64,000 nt of DNA from Saccharothrix sp. NRRL B-16348. Lineage in GTDB: Bacteria > Actinomycetota > Actinomycetes > Mycobacteriales > Pseudonocardiaceae. The stretch is from assembly GCF_001280085.1 (NCBI RefSeq), contig NZ_LGED01000198.1:101846-165845 (forward strand), in the 5' to 3' direction. The position numbers and the translations under genes were made by a program. The notes under the pieces were generated by a model. The model had not been told where the DNA came from, searched no databases, and saw only the letters and a program-made list of their open reading frames with translations. Position 1 is the stretch's first letter. Each line of letters starts with the position of its first letter. Positions 32,633 through 40,470 of the stretch are shown here, piece by piece.

Positions 32633-33043
32633 GAGCCAGACCTGGAAGGTGGTCGGGTCGATCGGGATCGAGATGTGTTCGTTCGTGATCGACCACGTGC
32701 CGTTCGACCGTCGCAGGCAGACCGTCTCCCGCACCCAGATCGACCGCTGGACGCCGCCTTTGCGCTCACCCGAGTCCAGGTGGAGCATGTTGGCGTACGC
32801 GACGTCCCCGTCCGTCACGATGGTCCGGTCGTGCGTTTCCAGGGTGATGGGCCCTTCGTAGCCGTCGAACCACCGCAGGAAGTTGCGGCGCACCTCGTCG
32901 GTCCCGGTGAACCGGAGAGGGGCCACGACGTCGTAGTAGACGATCTCCGGGGAGTAGCACGACATGAGCCGGTCGATGTCCTTCGCCTGCTGGGCTTCGG
33001 CGCGGCTCTCCAGGAACGCCGTGACCTCGGACTCGTTCGTCAT
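32606..33043 (-). CDS. SnoaL-like (NTF2-fold) protein
   Basis: A 145-residue SnoaL-like protein: helix LESRAEAQQAKDIDRLMSCY, strand EIVYYDVVAPLRFTGTDEV, and a C-terminal sheet ending in RSNGTWSITNEHISIPID. ATG at 33043 (MTNESEV) has GGAG 9 nt upstream. It lies 61 nt after a second, related gene (33105-33551), likely in one operon next to an ECF41 sigma factor. Its last seven codons with the stop are the source of the downstream tandem array. The fold can serve catalysis or binding; the function is unknown. Its tail QVWLPAEKDQPA may be tolerant to change, since other copies differ. Confidence 0.87.
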   Translation of the reverse strand: MTNESEVTAFLESRAEAQQAKDIDRLMSCYSPEIVYYDVVAPLRFTGTDEVRRNFLRWFDGYEGPITLETHDRTIVTDGDVAYANMLHLDSGERKGGVQRSIWVRETVCLRRSNGTWSITNEHISIPIDPTTFQVWLPAEKDQPA

Positions 33044-33054
33044 CGCTGTGTCTC

Positions 33055-33078
33055 CGTTCAAGAATTCGTTCAAGAATT
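33055..33078. repeat. Perfect 12-bp tandem duplication
   Basis: CGTTCAAGAATT occurs twice in direct succession (33055-33066 and 33067-33078), just upstream of the SnoaL-like gene at 33043. It looks like a recent slippage event. Confidence 0.9.
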
Positions 33079-33104
33079 GTGGATAGCCGGTCTCGGTGGA
33101 CGAC

Positions 33105-33551
33105 TCAGGGCTCAAGGTCGGCCACTCCCGTGCCGGTCGACACGTCGAACGGCACGGAGACCTGGTCGTGCGCGATCAGCCAGCGACCGTCGACCTTCCG
33201 GAAGCCGAACGTGGCCCGCACCCACATGCCGTTCGTCGCCGTCCCGTTCCGCAACGTGCCGCTGAGCCGGCCGAAGCCGTGCCCGAACGCCACGTCGTCG
33301 CCCACGGCGAGCGTCAGGTCCCGGACCTCGTAGTCCACCTCGTGGAAGAGCTCGAACACCTTCGCCCAGTTCTTCGACTTCGCCGCCACCCCCACGTGCT
33401 GCAACGGCGGCTCGACGTCGAACGACACGACGTCCGTCGCGTAGAGCCGCTCCAGGCCGTCGAGATCCTTGGCCCGGAGCGCTTCGACGATCCGGTCGAC
33501 CTGCCGCCTGATCTCGGCTTCCTCCGCTTCGCGGTGCACTGGCATCGCCAT
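33105..33551 (-). CDS. SnoaL-like (NTF2-fold) protein, probable ECF41 target
   Basis: A 148-residue SnoaL-like protein with helix QVDRIVEALRAKDLDGLERL, strand DVVSFDVEPPLQHVG, and ends in RKVDGRWLIAHDQVSVPFD. ATG at 33551 follows AAAGGGG; ATG at 33545 is equally possible. It is divergent from an ECF41 sigma-factor gene and preceded by CTCACA-N16-CGTC, the form expected for ECF41 promoters, so it is probably a direct target. It presumably shares an operon with the SnoaL-like gene downstream. Genes next to ECF41 factors are usually small oxidoreductases or such NTF2-fold proteins; the reaction is not known. Confidence 0.87.
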   Translation of the reverse strand: MAMPVHREAEEAEIRRQVDRIVEALRAKDLDGLERLYATDVVSFDVEPPLQHVGVAAKSKNWAKVFELFHEVDYEVRDLTLAVGDDVAFGHGFGRLSGTLRNGTATNGMWVRATFGFRKVDGRWLIAHDQVSVPFDVSTGTGVADLEP

Positions 33552-33578
33552 CCACCCCTTTCTCGCTTGCACCACTAC

Positions 33579-33605
33579 GACGACGCGGCGGGCCGGAATG
33601 TGAGG
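33579..33605 (-). promoter_or_regulatory. ECF41-type promoter for the SnoaL-like genes
   Basis: On the minus strand CCTCACA (33605-33599) is followed by exactly 16 nt and CGTC (33582-33579), 28 nt upstream of the ATG. The known ECF41 consensus is TGTCACA-N16-CGTC; five of seven -35 bases and all -10 bases match. Confidence 0.75.
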
Positions 33606-33640
33606 GTGACGGCGGTCTCGTCGGCCGCGCGGCGCGGCGG

Positions 33641-33667
33641 CCTCACAATTCGGTGTGCTGTTCCGTC
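33641..33667 (+). promoter_or_regulatory. ECF41-type promoter for the sigma-factor gene
   Basis: CCTCACA (33641-33647), 16 nt, then CGTC (33664-33667), 43 nt before the sigma-factor ATG. It is the same sequence pattern and spacing as the divergent promoter at 33579-33605, which indicates autoregulation. Confidence 0.75.
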
Positions 33668-33709
33668 GGACTGGCGAGGGGCAGAACCGACCGGGGGAGC
33701 AACGGAACC

Positions 33710-34645
33710 ATGACCGACCATTCAGGACCGGCGCACGACCGGTCCGACGCGGGACTGGGCGCGATCATCAGCGAGCGCCGGCAGTTGATCAACCTCGCCT
33801 ACCGGCTCCTCGGCTCCCTGGCCGAGGCCGAGGACGCCGTCCAGGAGACCTACGCCCGCTGGTACGCCCTGTCCCGGCAGCAGCAGGAGGCCATCGAGTC
33901 GCCCGGCGCCTGGCTGACCACGGTGGCAGGCCGGGTCTGCCTCGACCTGCTCGGCTCGGCGCGGGTCAGGCGGGAGCGCTACGTGGGCGAGTGGCTACCC
34001 GAGCCGCTGCCCGACCGGACCGAGTCGACCGGCGGGCAACCGGGCGCCGCCACCGCCGACCCGGCCGACCGGATCACCCTGGACGAGTCGGTCAGCATGG
34101 CCTTCCTCGTGGTGCTCGACTCGATGACGCCCGCCGAGCGCGTGGCGTTCGTCCTGCACGACGTCTTCCGCTACCCGTTCGCCGAGGTGGCCGAGATCGT
34201 CGGCCGCACGCCGGCGGCCTGCCGTCAGCTGGCGTCGTCGGCCCGCCGCCGCGTCCGCGCCGCGCGGGCCCCCTCGACCCCGACCGCCCGGCAGGCCCGG
34301 GTCGTCCGCGACTTCAAGCGGGCTCTGCAAGCCGGGGACGTCGACACCCTGGTCGACCTCCTGGCCGACGACGCCACGGTGATCAGCGACGGCGGCGGGC
34401 TGGTCACCACCACGCTCCGCCCGGTCAAGGGCGCCGAGCGGATCCTGGCTGCGCTGCACAAGCTCGCGAACCGGCTGCGTGGCCAGACGATGTTGGAGCG
34501 CACGGTCAACGGCCAACCCGGCCTGATCGCCCAGGAGTTCGACGTGACCGTGTCGGTGTACGCGTTCGAGGTCGTGGACGACCGGATCAAGCGCATCTGG
34601 GCGGTGCGCAACCCGGAGAAGCTGCGCGCGTGGACGGAGGGCTGA
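33710..34645 (+). CDS. ECF41-type RNA polymerase sigma factor (SigJ-like) with SnoaL-like C-terminal domain
   Basis: An extracytoplasmic-function sigma factor of 311 residues. Region 2 lies about 20-85 (INLAYRLLGSLAEAEDAVQE), region 4 about 130-190 (AERVAFVLHDVFRYPFAEVAEIVGRTPAACRQ). The linker holds YVGEWLPEP, and the C-terminal NTF2-fold extension (from about 200) holds SDGGGLV and NPEKLRAW, the WLPEP, DGGGK/R and NPDKL hallmarks of group ECF41. That extension, rather than a membrane anti-sigma factor, controls activity. ATG at 33710 has GGGGGAGC upstream. ECF41-type promoters precede both this gene and the divergent SnoaL-like genes. Confidence 0.95.
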   Translation: MTDHSGPAHDRSDAGLGAIISERRQLINLAYRLLGSLAEAEDAVQETYARWYALSRQQQEAIESPGAWLTTVAGRVCLDLLGSARVRRERYVGEWLPEPLPDRTESTGGQPGAATADPADRITLDESVSMAFLVVLDSMTPAERVAFVLHDVFRYPFAEVAEIVGRTPAACRQLASSARRRVRAARAPSTPTARQARVVRDFKRALQAGDVDTLVDLLADDATVISDGGGLVTTTLRPVKGAERILAALHKLANRLRGQTMLERTVNGQPGLIAQEFDVTVSVYAFEVVDDRIKRIWAVRNPEKLRAWTEG

Positions 34646-34648
34646 CCG

Positions 34649-35548
34649 TCAGCGTTCCTCCGGAGGTCGGCCGGTGGTCCAGTCCCAGCCGGTGATCGTG
34701 GTGCGCATCAGCCGGGCAGCGGTGGACAGGCGGCTGTCGGCGCCCCAGTAGAGGGTGACGGTGCGGCGGCAGTCGGGGCTGTCGACGGGCACCCAGGCGC
34801 CGGGCCCGCGGCTGGCGGCGCGGAGCGCGAACGCGGGCACGAGCCCGATGCCGAGCCCCGCGCTGATCAGGTCCGCGATGGCGCCGGGCTCGTCGCTCTC
34901 GCAGACGATCTTCGGGGTGAGGTCGCGCGCGGCGAAGAGCCGGTCGAGCAGTCGGCGGATCCAGTGCCCCTGGCGTGCGGTGATGAAGGGCTGGTCCGCA
35001 AGGTCCTCGACGGTCACCGACGCACGGCCCGCCAGCGGGTGGCCCGGTGGCGTGCCCACGCCCACTGCCTCGTCGAACAGCTGCGCGGACGCCAAGCCCT
35101 CGGCGTGAATCGGCTGCGAGGCGACGCACAGGTCGACGTCCCGCGCCCGCAGGCGGCGGGACATGTCCTCGGCCGGGCACCAGTGGAGTTCGACCTCGAC
35201 GGACGGGTGGGCGCGCTTGTAGGCCGACAGCGGTCCGGTGAGGGTGAGGAAGGTTTCCGACGCCAGCCGCACGGCGCCCAACCCCTCGCCGGCGGCTTCG
35301 GCGACGGCGCGTCGTCCCGCGTCGAGTTCGCCGAGGGCACGTTCGACGTGGTCGCGGAAGAGCTTGCCCGCGTCGTTGAGCCGGAGCCGGCCGCCGCGGT
35401 CGAACAGCGGCACGCCCAGCTCACCCTCCAACCGGGCGACGGTGCGGCTGAGCGACGGCTGGGCGACGCGCAGCTCGTCGGCCGCCCGGCTGAGGTGCTC
35501 CAGCCGCGCCACCACGAGGAACTGCCTGAGCGAGTTCAGCTCCACCAT
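34649..35548 (-). CDS. LysR-family transcriptional regulator
   Basis: A 299-residue LysR regulator. The N-terminal winged HTH (LNSLRQFLVVARLEHLSRAADELRVAQPSLSRTVARLEGELGVPLFDR) is textbook; the periplasmic-binding-like effector domain covers about 90-295. ATG at 35548 (MVELNSLRQF) is the family start. It is divergent from a small membrane protein and multicopper oxidase operon, which LysR proteins usually activate. The intergenic region has AGACA-CGA-TGTCT. It ends 3 nt from the convergent sigma-factor gene. Confidence 0.94.
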   Translation of the reverse strand: MVELNSLRQFLVVARLEHLSRAADELRVAQPSLSRTVARLEGELGVPLFDRGGRLRLNDAGKLFRDHVERALGELDAGRRAVAEAAGEGLGAVRLASETFLTLTGPLSAYKRAHPSVEVELHWCPAEDMSRRLRARDVDLCVASQPIHAEGLASAQLFDEAVGVGTPPGHPLAGRASVTVEDLADQPFITARQGHWIRRLLDRLFAARDLTPKIVCESDEPGAIADLISAGLGIGLVPAFALRAASRGPGAWVPVDSPDCRRTVTLYWGADSRLSTAARLMRTTITGWDWTTGRPPEER

Positions 35549-35655
35549 GCCTCCGCGCGCATAACTCCATAGCGATATTGATCTTAGACACGATGTCTCG
35601 CGGGTCATAACGTCACCGGCGTTCGCACGAGAGACCAGAGTGAGGAGGGATCCCC
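35549..35655. promoter_or_regulatory. Divergent LysR / membrane protein control region
   Basis: AGACACGATGTCT (35586-35598), 5-bp arms around CGA, lies 38 nt from the LysR ATG and 58 nt from the membrane-protein ATG. An AT-rich stretch (ATAGCGATATTGATC) next to it fits a T-N11-A LysR box. GAGGAGG precedes the ATG at 35656. Confidence 0.55.
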
Positions 35656-36075
35656 ATGGCCACCAGGCCGGGATCCGTTGCCGCGCCTCGGACGAGGCCG
35701 GTCGGGTGGGTCTTCCGGGCCGTCGTCAGCGCGCACGTGGTGGCGATCGTCGCCCAACCGGTGTTCGCCGGGGTGTACCTGACCGGGGACTTCGACAGCC
35801 TGCGCCGGCACGCCGTCGGCGCCGACGTGGCCAGCTCCCTCGGCTACGTCCAGCTGATCGTGGCGGTCGTGGTCTGGGCGCGGCTGCGCCAGGCCGGGCC
35901 GTTCCTGGCCACCGCCGCGGTGGTGGTCGCCGAGACGGTGCAGTACTTCGCCGGCTTGGACGGCGCGCTGTGGCTGCACGTCCCGCTGGGCGTGCTGACC
36001 GTGGCCGCGCTCGTCGTGCAGTTCATCGCCGTCTGGGGCCGACCGCTCGTGCGACGGGAGGCCCGTGATGCGTGA
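35656..36075 (+). CDS. Small four-helix membrane protein
   Basis: A 139-residue membrane protein with four predicted hydrophobic helices: around 17-40 (WVFRAVVSAHVVAIVAQPVF), 58-77 (ASSLGYVQLIVAVVVWARL), 82-100 (PFLATAAVVVAETVQYFAG) and 104-128 (LWLHVPLGVLTVAALVVQF). His residues within helices 1 and 4 might bind haem or copper, but this is speculative. Its stop overlaps the multicopper oxidase start by 8 nt, so the two are translationally coupled and probably function together. No specific family recognised. Confidence 0.85.
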   Translation: MATRPGSVAAPRTRPVGWVFRAVVSAHVVAIVAQPVFAGVYLTGDFDSLRRHAVGADVASSLGYVQLIVAVVVWARLRQAGPFLATAAVVVAETVQYFAGLDGALWLHVPLGVLTVAALVVQFIAVWGRPLVRREARDA

Positions 36076-37624
36076 CGACCTGACCAGACGGCGGGTGCTG
36101 GGCATCGGCGGCGCGCTCGGGCTGATCGCGGCCACCGGGCTGACGGCGTCGGCCGGGCTGGCCCGCCGCCCGGCGGTCACCGGCGGTGAACTGCGCAGTG
36201 CCGTGCCGCTGCCGCCGCCGTTCCAGGTGCCACTGCCGATCCCCCCGGTGCTCGCGCCGGTGGGCGTGGACCGGTACGAGATCACCCAACGTGAGGTGAG
36301 CGCGGAGATCCTGCCCGGCGTCCGCACGCCGTTGTGGACCTACGAGGGCACCTTCCCCGGGCCCACCATCGAGTCGCGGCGCGGCCGGCCGGTCACCGTG
36401 ACGCATCGCAACGAGCTGCCCGCGCCGACCGTCGTGCACCTGCACGGTGGACGGACACCGGCGGACTCCGACGGCTACCCGACCGACCTCGTGCTGCCCG
36501 AAGGCGGGCACCACGCCACCGGGCACGGAATGCACGACCCGCGGGCCGTGGTGACCAGGCTGACCCGCGACTACACGTTCCCGCTCGACCAGCGGCCGAC
36601 GTTGCTGTGGTACCACGACCACCGGATGGACTTCACCGCCCCGGCGATCTGGCGCGGCCTGGCCGGGCTGCACGTCGTGCGCGACGACGCCGAGGACGAC
36701 CTCGGCCTGCCGGCGGGCGGACGGGAACTGCCGCTGATGATCGCCGACCGGGCGTTCGCCGCCGACGGCAGCCTCGCCTACCCCTCGCTCGACCCCGACC
36801 TGCGGGACCGGCCGGGAGTGCACGATCCCTACATCGCCGGCGTCCTCGGTGACGTGATCCTGGTCAACGGCGCCCCGTGGCCCGTGCACGAGGTCGACGC
36901 CGCCCGCTACCGGCTGCGCCTCCTGAACGCGTCCAACGCCCGGCACTACGAACTCGAAGCGGTCGCCGACGACGGGCGCGCGCTCGACCTCGTCCAGATC
37001 GGCGCCGACCAGGGACTGCTCGCCGCGCCGGTGACCCACCGGCTGCTGCCGATCGCGCCCGCCGAGCGCTACGACGTGATCGTCGACTTCTCCGGCGTCC
37101 CGGTCGGCAGCCTCGTCAGGCTCGTCAACCGGCTCGGCTCGGGCCGCACACGTGACGTGATGGCGTTCCGCGTCGCCCGCCGTGCCGCCGACGACAGCCG
37201 CGTCCCGCCCGCGCTGTCCGCGGACCTGCCGACGTGGCGCCGATCGGACGCCGTGCGGGTGCGCGACTTCCCGTTCCGCACCGGGCGGGTGCACGGCCGG
37301 CACGGGTGGCTGATCGGCGGGCTCCCGTTCGACCCGGCGCGCACCGACGTCACCACCCGGCTCGGCGACGTCGAGGTGTGGCGGCTGGTCGCCGACGTGC
37401 ACCACCCCGTGCACCTGCACCTCGTCGGCTTCCAGGTGCTCACGCGCGGCGGCGGGCCACCGCTGCCGCACGACGCCGGCCTCAAGGACACCGTCGCCCT
37501 GCGGCCGGGCGAAGCGGTCGAGATCATCACCCGCTTCGACGGCTACCGCGGCCGCTTCCTCTTCCACTGCCACAACGCCGAGCACGAGGACATGGGCATG
37601 ATGGCCAACATCGAGATCGTCTAG
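36068..37624 (+). CDS. Multicopper oxidase (CotA/bilirubin-oxidase-like), Tat-exported
   Basis: A three-cupredoxin laccase-like oxidase of 518 residues that oxidises phenolics or metals with reduction of O2 to water. The N terminus TRRRVLGIGGALGLIAATGL is a Tat signal. All four copper motifs are present: HLHGG near 126, WYHDH near 181, HPVHLHLVGFQVL near 456 and HCHNAEHEDMGMM near 500, the Met being the axial type-1 ligand. ATG at 36068 lies within the 3' end of the membrane-protein gene. A LysR protein is divergently encoded. The enzyme could attack lignin phenolics, consistent with the LPMO and hemicellulases nearby, or act as a tailoring oxidase. Confidence 0.94.
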   Translation: MRDDLTRRRVLGIGGALGLIAATGLTASAGLARRPAVTGGELRSAVPLPPPFQVPLPIPPVLAPVGVDRYEITQREVSAEILPGVRTPLWTYEGTFPGPTIESRRGRPVTVTHRNELPAPTVVHLHGGRTPADSDGYPTDLVLPEGGHHATGHGMHDPRAVVTRLTRDYTFPLDQRPTLLWYHDHRMDFTAPAIWRGLAGLHVVRDDAEDDLGLPAGGRELPLMIADRAFAADGSLAYPSLDPDLRDRPGVHDPYIAGVLGDVILVNGAPWPVHEVDAARYRLRLLNASNARHYELEAVADDGRALDLVQIGADQGLLAAPVTHRLLPIAPAERYDVIVDFSGVPVGSLVRLVNRLGSGRTRDVMAFRVARRAADDSRVPPALSADLPTWRRSDAVRVRDFPFRTGRVHGRHGWLIGGLPFDPARTDVTTRLGDVEVWRLVADVHHPVHLHLVGFQVLTRGGGPPLPHDAGLKDTVALRPGEAVEIITRFDGYRGRFLFHCHNAEHEDMGMMANIEIV

Positions 37625-37642
37625 CCCCGTCGCCGGACGGGG
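37625..37642 (+). terminator. Hairpin after the multicopper oxidase
   Basis: CCCCGTC-GCCG-GACGGGG directly follows the stop codon: a 7-bp GC stem with a 4-nt loop and no T run. The rest of the 287 bp to the LPMO gene holds no gene, only the LPMO promoter and operator. Confidence 0.6.
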
Positions 37643-37851
37643 GCAGGGCCTCACCCGGTCGGCGGATGGGGTCGTGCTCCCGCCCCGGCCGGTCGTCCCG
37701 GACGTGATCACCGTCGTGCGCGGAGGTCACCGGGTCGGGGCAGGTCAGCGCGGTGACGTGCGGCGAGCGCGCCGGAGCTTCGGACAGCCGTGACCATCAC
37801 CCAATGTTTCGTTGAAGTTTCGCTGAGTGACGTATAGGCTGAGACTCGCTC

Positions 37852-37865
37852 TGGGAGCGCTCCCA
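37852..37865. promoter_or_regulatory. CebR-type operator (TGGGAGCGCTCCCA) upstream of the LPMO gene
   Basis: A perfect 14-bp palindrome identical to the CebR box known from Streptomyces, where the LacI-family repressor CebR releases it on binding cellobiose or cellotriose. It lies 46 nt before the LPMO ATG and just after a TATAGG -10-like element at 37833-37838, a good position for repression. No cebR gene is present in the window. Confidence 0.9.
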
Positions 37866-37911
37866 TAAACGATCACCGCCGCTCAACCATCCGAAGAGTG
37901 GAGGTTCATCC

Positions 37912-38574
37912 ATGCGCAAAAGCAGTACCTCCGTGTCCGTCACCAGGCGGCAGGGCGTCATCGCACTGATCCTCGGTGTGCTGGCCAGCATGCTCGTCTG
38001 GGCGCCGGCGGCCACGGCGCACGGCACCATCGTCGGTCCGGCCACCCGCCAGTACCAGTGTTGGCAGTCCTGGGGCAGCCAGCACACGAACCCGGCCATG
38101 CAGCAGCAGGACCCCATGTGCTGGCAGGCCTTCCAGGCCAACGCCGACACCATGTGGAACTGGATGAGCGCGCTGCGGGACGGCCTCGGCGGGAACTTCC
38201 AGGGCCGGACCCCGAACGGTCAGCTCTGCAGCAACGGCCTCACCCGCAACAACTCCCTGAACACCCCCGGCAAGTGGCGGACCACGAACGTCGGGAGCAG
38301 CTTCTCCCTGCACCTGTACGACCAGGCCAGCCACGGCGCTGACTACTTCCGCGTCTACGTGAGCAAGCAGGGGTTCGACCCGACCACCCAGAGCCTGGGT
38401 TGGGGCGACCTCGACTTCATCCAGCAGACCGGCAGGTACGCACCGGCCAAGGACATCACGTTCAACGTCCAGACCAACGGCTCGTACCGGGGACACCACA
38501 TCGTCTTCACGATCTGGCAGGCTTCACACCTCGACCAGGCCTACATGTGGTGCAGCGACGTGAACTTCGGCTAG
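37912..38574 (+). CDS. Secreted lytic polysaccharide monooxygenase, family AA10
   Basis: A copper-dependent oxidative enzyme that cleaves crystalline cellulose or chitin; 220 residues, single catalytic domain with no CBM. A Sec signal (RRQGVIALILGVLASMLVWA) ends at ATA with cleavage before His37, giving the N-terminal HGTIVGPATRQ that forms half of the His brace. The second brace His is in DQASHGADYFRVYVS. Cys residues QCWQ, MCWQ and LCSNG are spaced for disulfides, and the C terminus is MWCSDVNF. GTGGAGG precedes the ATG. A perfect CebR box upstream indicates induction by cello-oligosaccharides and hence a cellulose substrate. Confidence 0.95.
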   Translation: MRKSSTSVSVTRRQGVIALILGVLASMLVWAPAATAHGTIVGPATRQYQCWQSWGSQHTNPAMQQQDPMCWQAFQANADTMWNWMSALRDGLGGNFQGRTPNGQLCSNGLTRNNSLNTPGKWRTTNVGSSFSLHLYDQASHGADYFRVYVSKQGFDPTTQSLGWGDLDFIQQTGRYAPAKDITFNVQTNGSYRGHHIVFTIWQASHLDQAYMWCSDVNFG

Positions 38575-38612
38575 GAATCCGGCCAACCGAGCGGAATCCG
38601 TGAAGTGACCAA

Positions 38613-38652
38613 GGTCCGGCCCGGCGCGAGAGCCTTCGCGCCGGGCTGGACC
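38613..38652. terminator. 16-bp stem terminator between convergent genes
   Basis: GGTCCGGCCCGGCGCG pairs with CGCGCCGGGCTGGACC, with one G-U pair, across AGAGCCTT. It serves the LPMO gene (plus) and possibly the DUF1877 gene (minus). Confidence 0.85.
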
Positions 38653-38687
38653 GCTGTCCGGTCAGCAACTCCGGTCAGCAGCCCTGG

Positions 38688-39143
38688 TCAGAAGCTGAAG
38701 TACCGGATCGCCGCGCCTCCCACCGCCGCCGTCTCCGCGAAGAACGCGACGAGATCGCGGTAGTTCTCCCGCAGGTAGTCGAGGTCGTCGTCGCCCCACA
38801 TGTGCCGCATGGGGTAGACCTCCGCCTCGCTCAGCTTCCTCGGGTCGAAGTGGCCCTCCAACACCTCGAACGGCGCGGCGCTCAACGCCTTGGCGGCCGC
38901 GGCCATCATGCTGCCGCTCCAGCCGAAGAGCGTGGCCTCGTCGTCGAGGGCGTCGCCGTCCTCGTACACGTCGACGTCCACCTCGGCCGCGCTGAGCAGG
39001 AACTGGATGCCCGCCCAGGACTTCTCGAGGAAGCAGTACGGCCGGTCCTCGTCGTCCACGCACTCCAGCGCCCACTCCGGGTCGTCGTACGCCCGGTCCA
39101 GTTCCTCCGGGGTGACCCGCGTGAACGACAACGTCATGCCCAT
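38688..39143 (-). CDS. DUF1877 (YfbM-like) family protein
   Basis: A 151-residue acidic cytosolic protein of the YfbM/DUF1877 family. It begins MGMTLSFTRVTPEELDRAYD, holds FLEKSWAGIQFLLS near 45 and FGWSGSMMAAAAKALSA near 80, and ends with DLDYLRENYRDLVAFFAE, all typical. The biochemical role of the family is not established. It stands alone, converging on the LPMO gene. The ATG at 39143 is the family start. Confidence 0.9.
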   Translation of the reverse strand: MGMTLSFTRVTPEELDRAYDDPEWALECVDDEDRPYCFLEKSWAGIQFLLSAAEVDVDVYEDGDALDDEATLFGWSGSMMAAAAKALSAAPFEVLEGHFDPRKLSEAEVYPMRHMWGDDDLDYLRENYRDLVAFFAETAAVGGAAIRYFSF

Positions 39144-39425
39144 GAACCCACCACTCCCCCATCGACTGCTTCGGTCACGGGCCAGTTTTCCATGATCGGC
39201 ACGACCGACGCCGGGGCGGCCGGCTCAGACGTTCCGGCTCGGGACCCGCATTCCGCGGCCGTGCGAAATCCGAATAAACCGTATCCGGGGCCACCTTTCG
39301 TCGTTTGCCACCCGGCCGGGTGGCGTGGCGGAGCTGTCCGCAGAATTGCGTTGTCGCGGAACGCCCGGTGAGTTTCGGTTGACGTGTTCCGGCCGTCGGG
39401 TCGTATTCGCGTATGGGGTGTTCAA

Positions 39426-40445
39426 GTGGCCGGCTCCGATTTTCCGATTCCACCGGATGCGGTGAGCCAGACCGGCACCGCGTCCGGCGGGTCGACCGTG
39501 ATCCAGGCCGGCCGGGACATCACGGTCCACGGTCCCGTGATGGCCGTGCGGCACGTGCCGGTGGCGCAGCCGATGGAGTCCGTCCCGCTCCCGCCGGGAG
39601 TCCGCCGGCTGCCGGTCACCTCGGGCGTGTTCGTCGGGCGCGACACCGAGCTGGCACAACTGGACGCGGCAGTGGCCGGGTCGGGCGACGGCACGGCGGT
39701 CGTGGCGGTGCACGGCCCCGGCGGAGTCGGCAAGAGCGCCCTGGTGGCGCGGTTCGCCGAGCGGCACGAGGGCCTGGTGTGGTGGATCACCGCGGACTCG
39801 GCCGCCGCGCTCGACGCGGGCCTCGCGGAGCTGGCGCTCGCCCTGACCTCGCAGGCCGCGGACTGGACGGCGGAGCAGCGGGTCGAGGCGAGCGTGCGCT
39901 GGCTGGCCTCCCACCACGAGTGGTTGGTCGTGCTGGACGACGTGACCGACCCGGACGACGCGCTGCGCCTGGTGAGCCGCGTGCGGACCGGGACCGTGGT
40001 GATCACCTCCCGAGCGGACGCCGGGTGGCGTGGCCTGGAGTTGACCGCGCTGCCGAGGGAGCAGGTGGTGGACCTCCTGTGCCTGCTGGTGCGGCGGGAG
40101 TGGCCGGAGGCCGACCTGACCGGCGCGGAAGACCTGTGCGCGGCACTGGGCGGGCAGCCGTCGGCGATCGACCAGGCAGCCGCCTACCTCGCGCGGCACC
40201 GCTTGGCGCCGCCCGGCTACCTCGCCCGGCTGGCGCGGTTCCCCGGCTGGACGCCCACCGCGTCGAGCGATTCGGTGCCGATCCTCGTCAGGGATTTCGA
40301 AGCGAGTCCCGATCACGAGGTGCGCTGTCGAATCGTCTGGGAATTGGCGCGGGTGGGCACCACGGCGGCGAGAGAAGCTTTGAGGTCGTTGCGGCCGAGG
40401 CACGACATCGAACGGCTCTCGATCCGCGAAGCGCTCGAAATCTGA
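39426..40445 (+). CDS. Short NB-ARC (STAND-class) ATPase without sensor repeats
   Basis: An NB-ARC-type signalling ATPase of about 339 residues. After the TGTASGGSTVIQAGRDITVHG leader (a Ser/Gly-rich N terminus common in actinobacterial NB-ARC proteins) come GVFVGRDTELAQLDAAV, Walker A GPGGVGKSALV near 103, Walker B WLVVLDDV near 167, the TSRA sensor and LGGQPSAIDQAAAYLA (GxP). A short helical end follows instead of the usual long TPR array, so this is a minimal form. GTG at 39426 is the likely start, with GGGG upstream; GTG at 39384 is an alternative. A lipoprotein gene begins 25 nt downstream, suggesting an operon. Role unknown. Confidence 0.82.
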   Translation: MAGSDFPIPPDAVSQTGTASGGSTVIQAGRDITVHGPVMAVRHVPVAQPMESVPLPPGVRRLPVTSGVFVGRDTELAQLDAAVAGSGDGTAVVAVHGPGGVGKSALVARFAERHEGLVWWITADSAAALDAGLAELALALTSQAADWTAEQRVEASVRWLASHHEWLVVLDDVTDPDDALRLVSRVRTGTVVITSRADAGWRGLELTALPREQVVDLLCLLVRREWPEADLTGAEDLCAALGGQPSAIDQAAAYLARHRLAPPGYLARLARFPGWTPTASSDSVPILVRDFEASPDHEVRCRIVWELARVGTTAAREALRSLRPRHDIERLSIREALEI

Positions 40446-40470
40446 CCGCACGACCAGGGGAGGAACGTCC

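Noticed and set aside
31239..32696. A minus-strand frame with repeated RRRAGLPDGSAGLG-type peptides across the tandem array
   Set aside because: It is a by-product of the 70-71 bp repeat; the frame runs antisense into the EamA gene and has no start signal.
39384..39426. GTG at 39384 as start of the NB-ARC protein
   Set aside because: It adds 14 Arg-rich residues without conservation and with a poor ribosome site; the family-like Ser/Gly leader starts after 39426. Kept as an alternative only.
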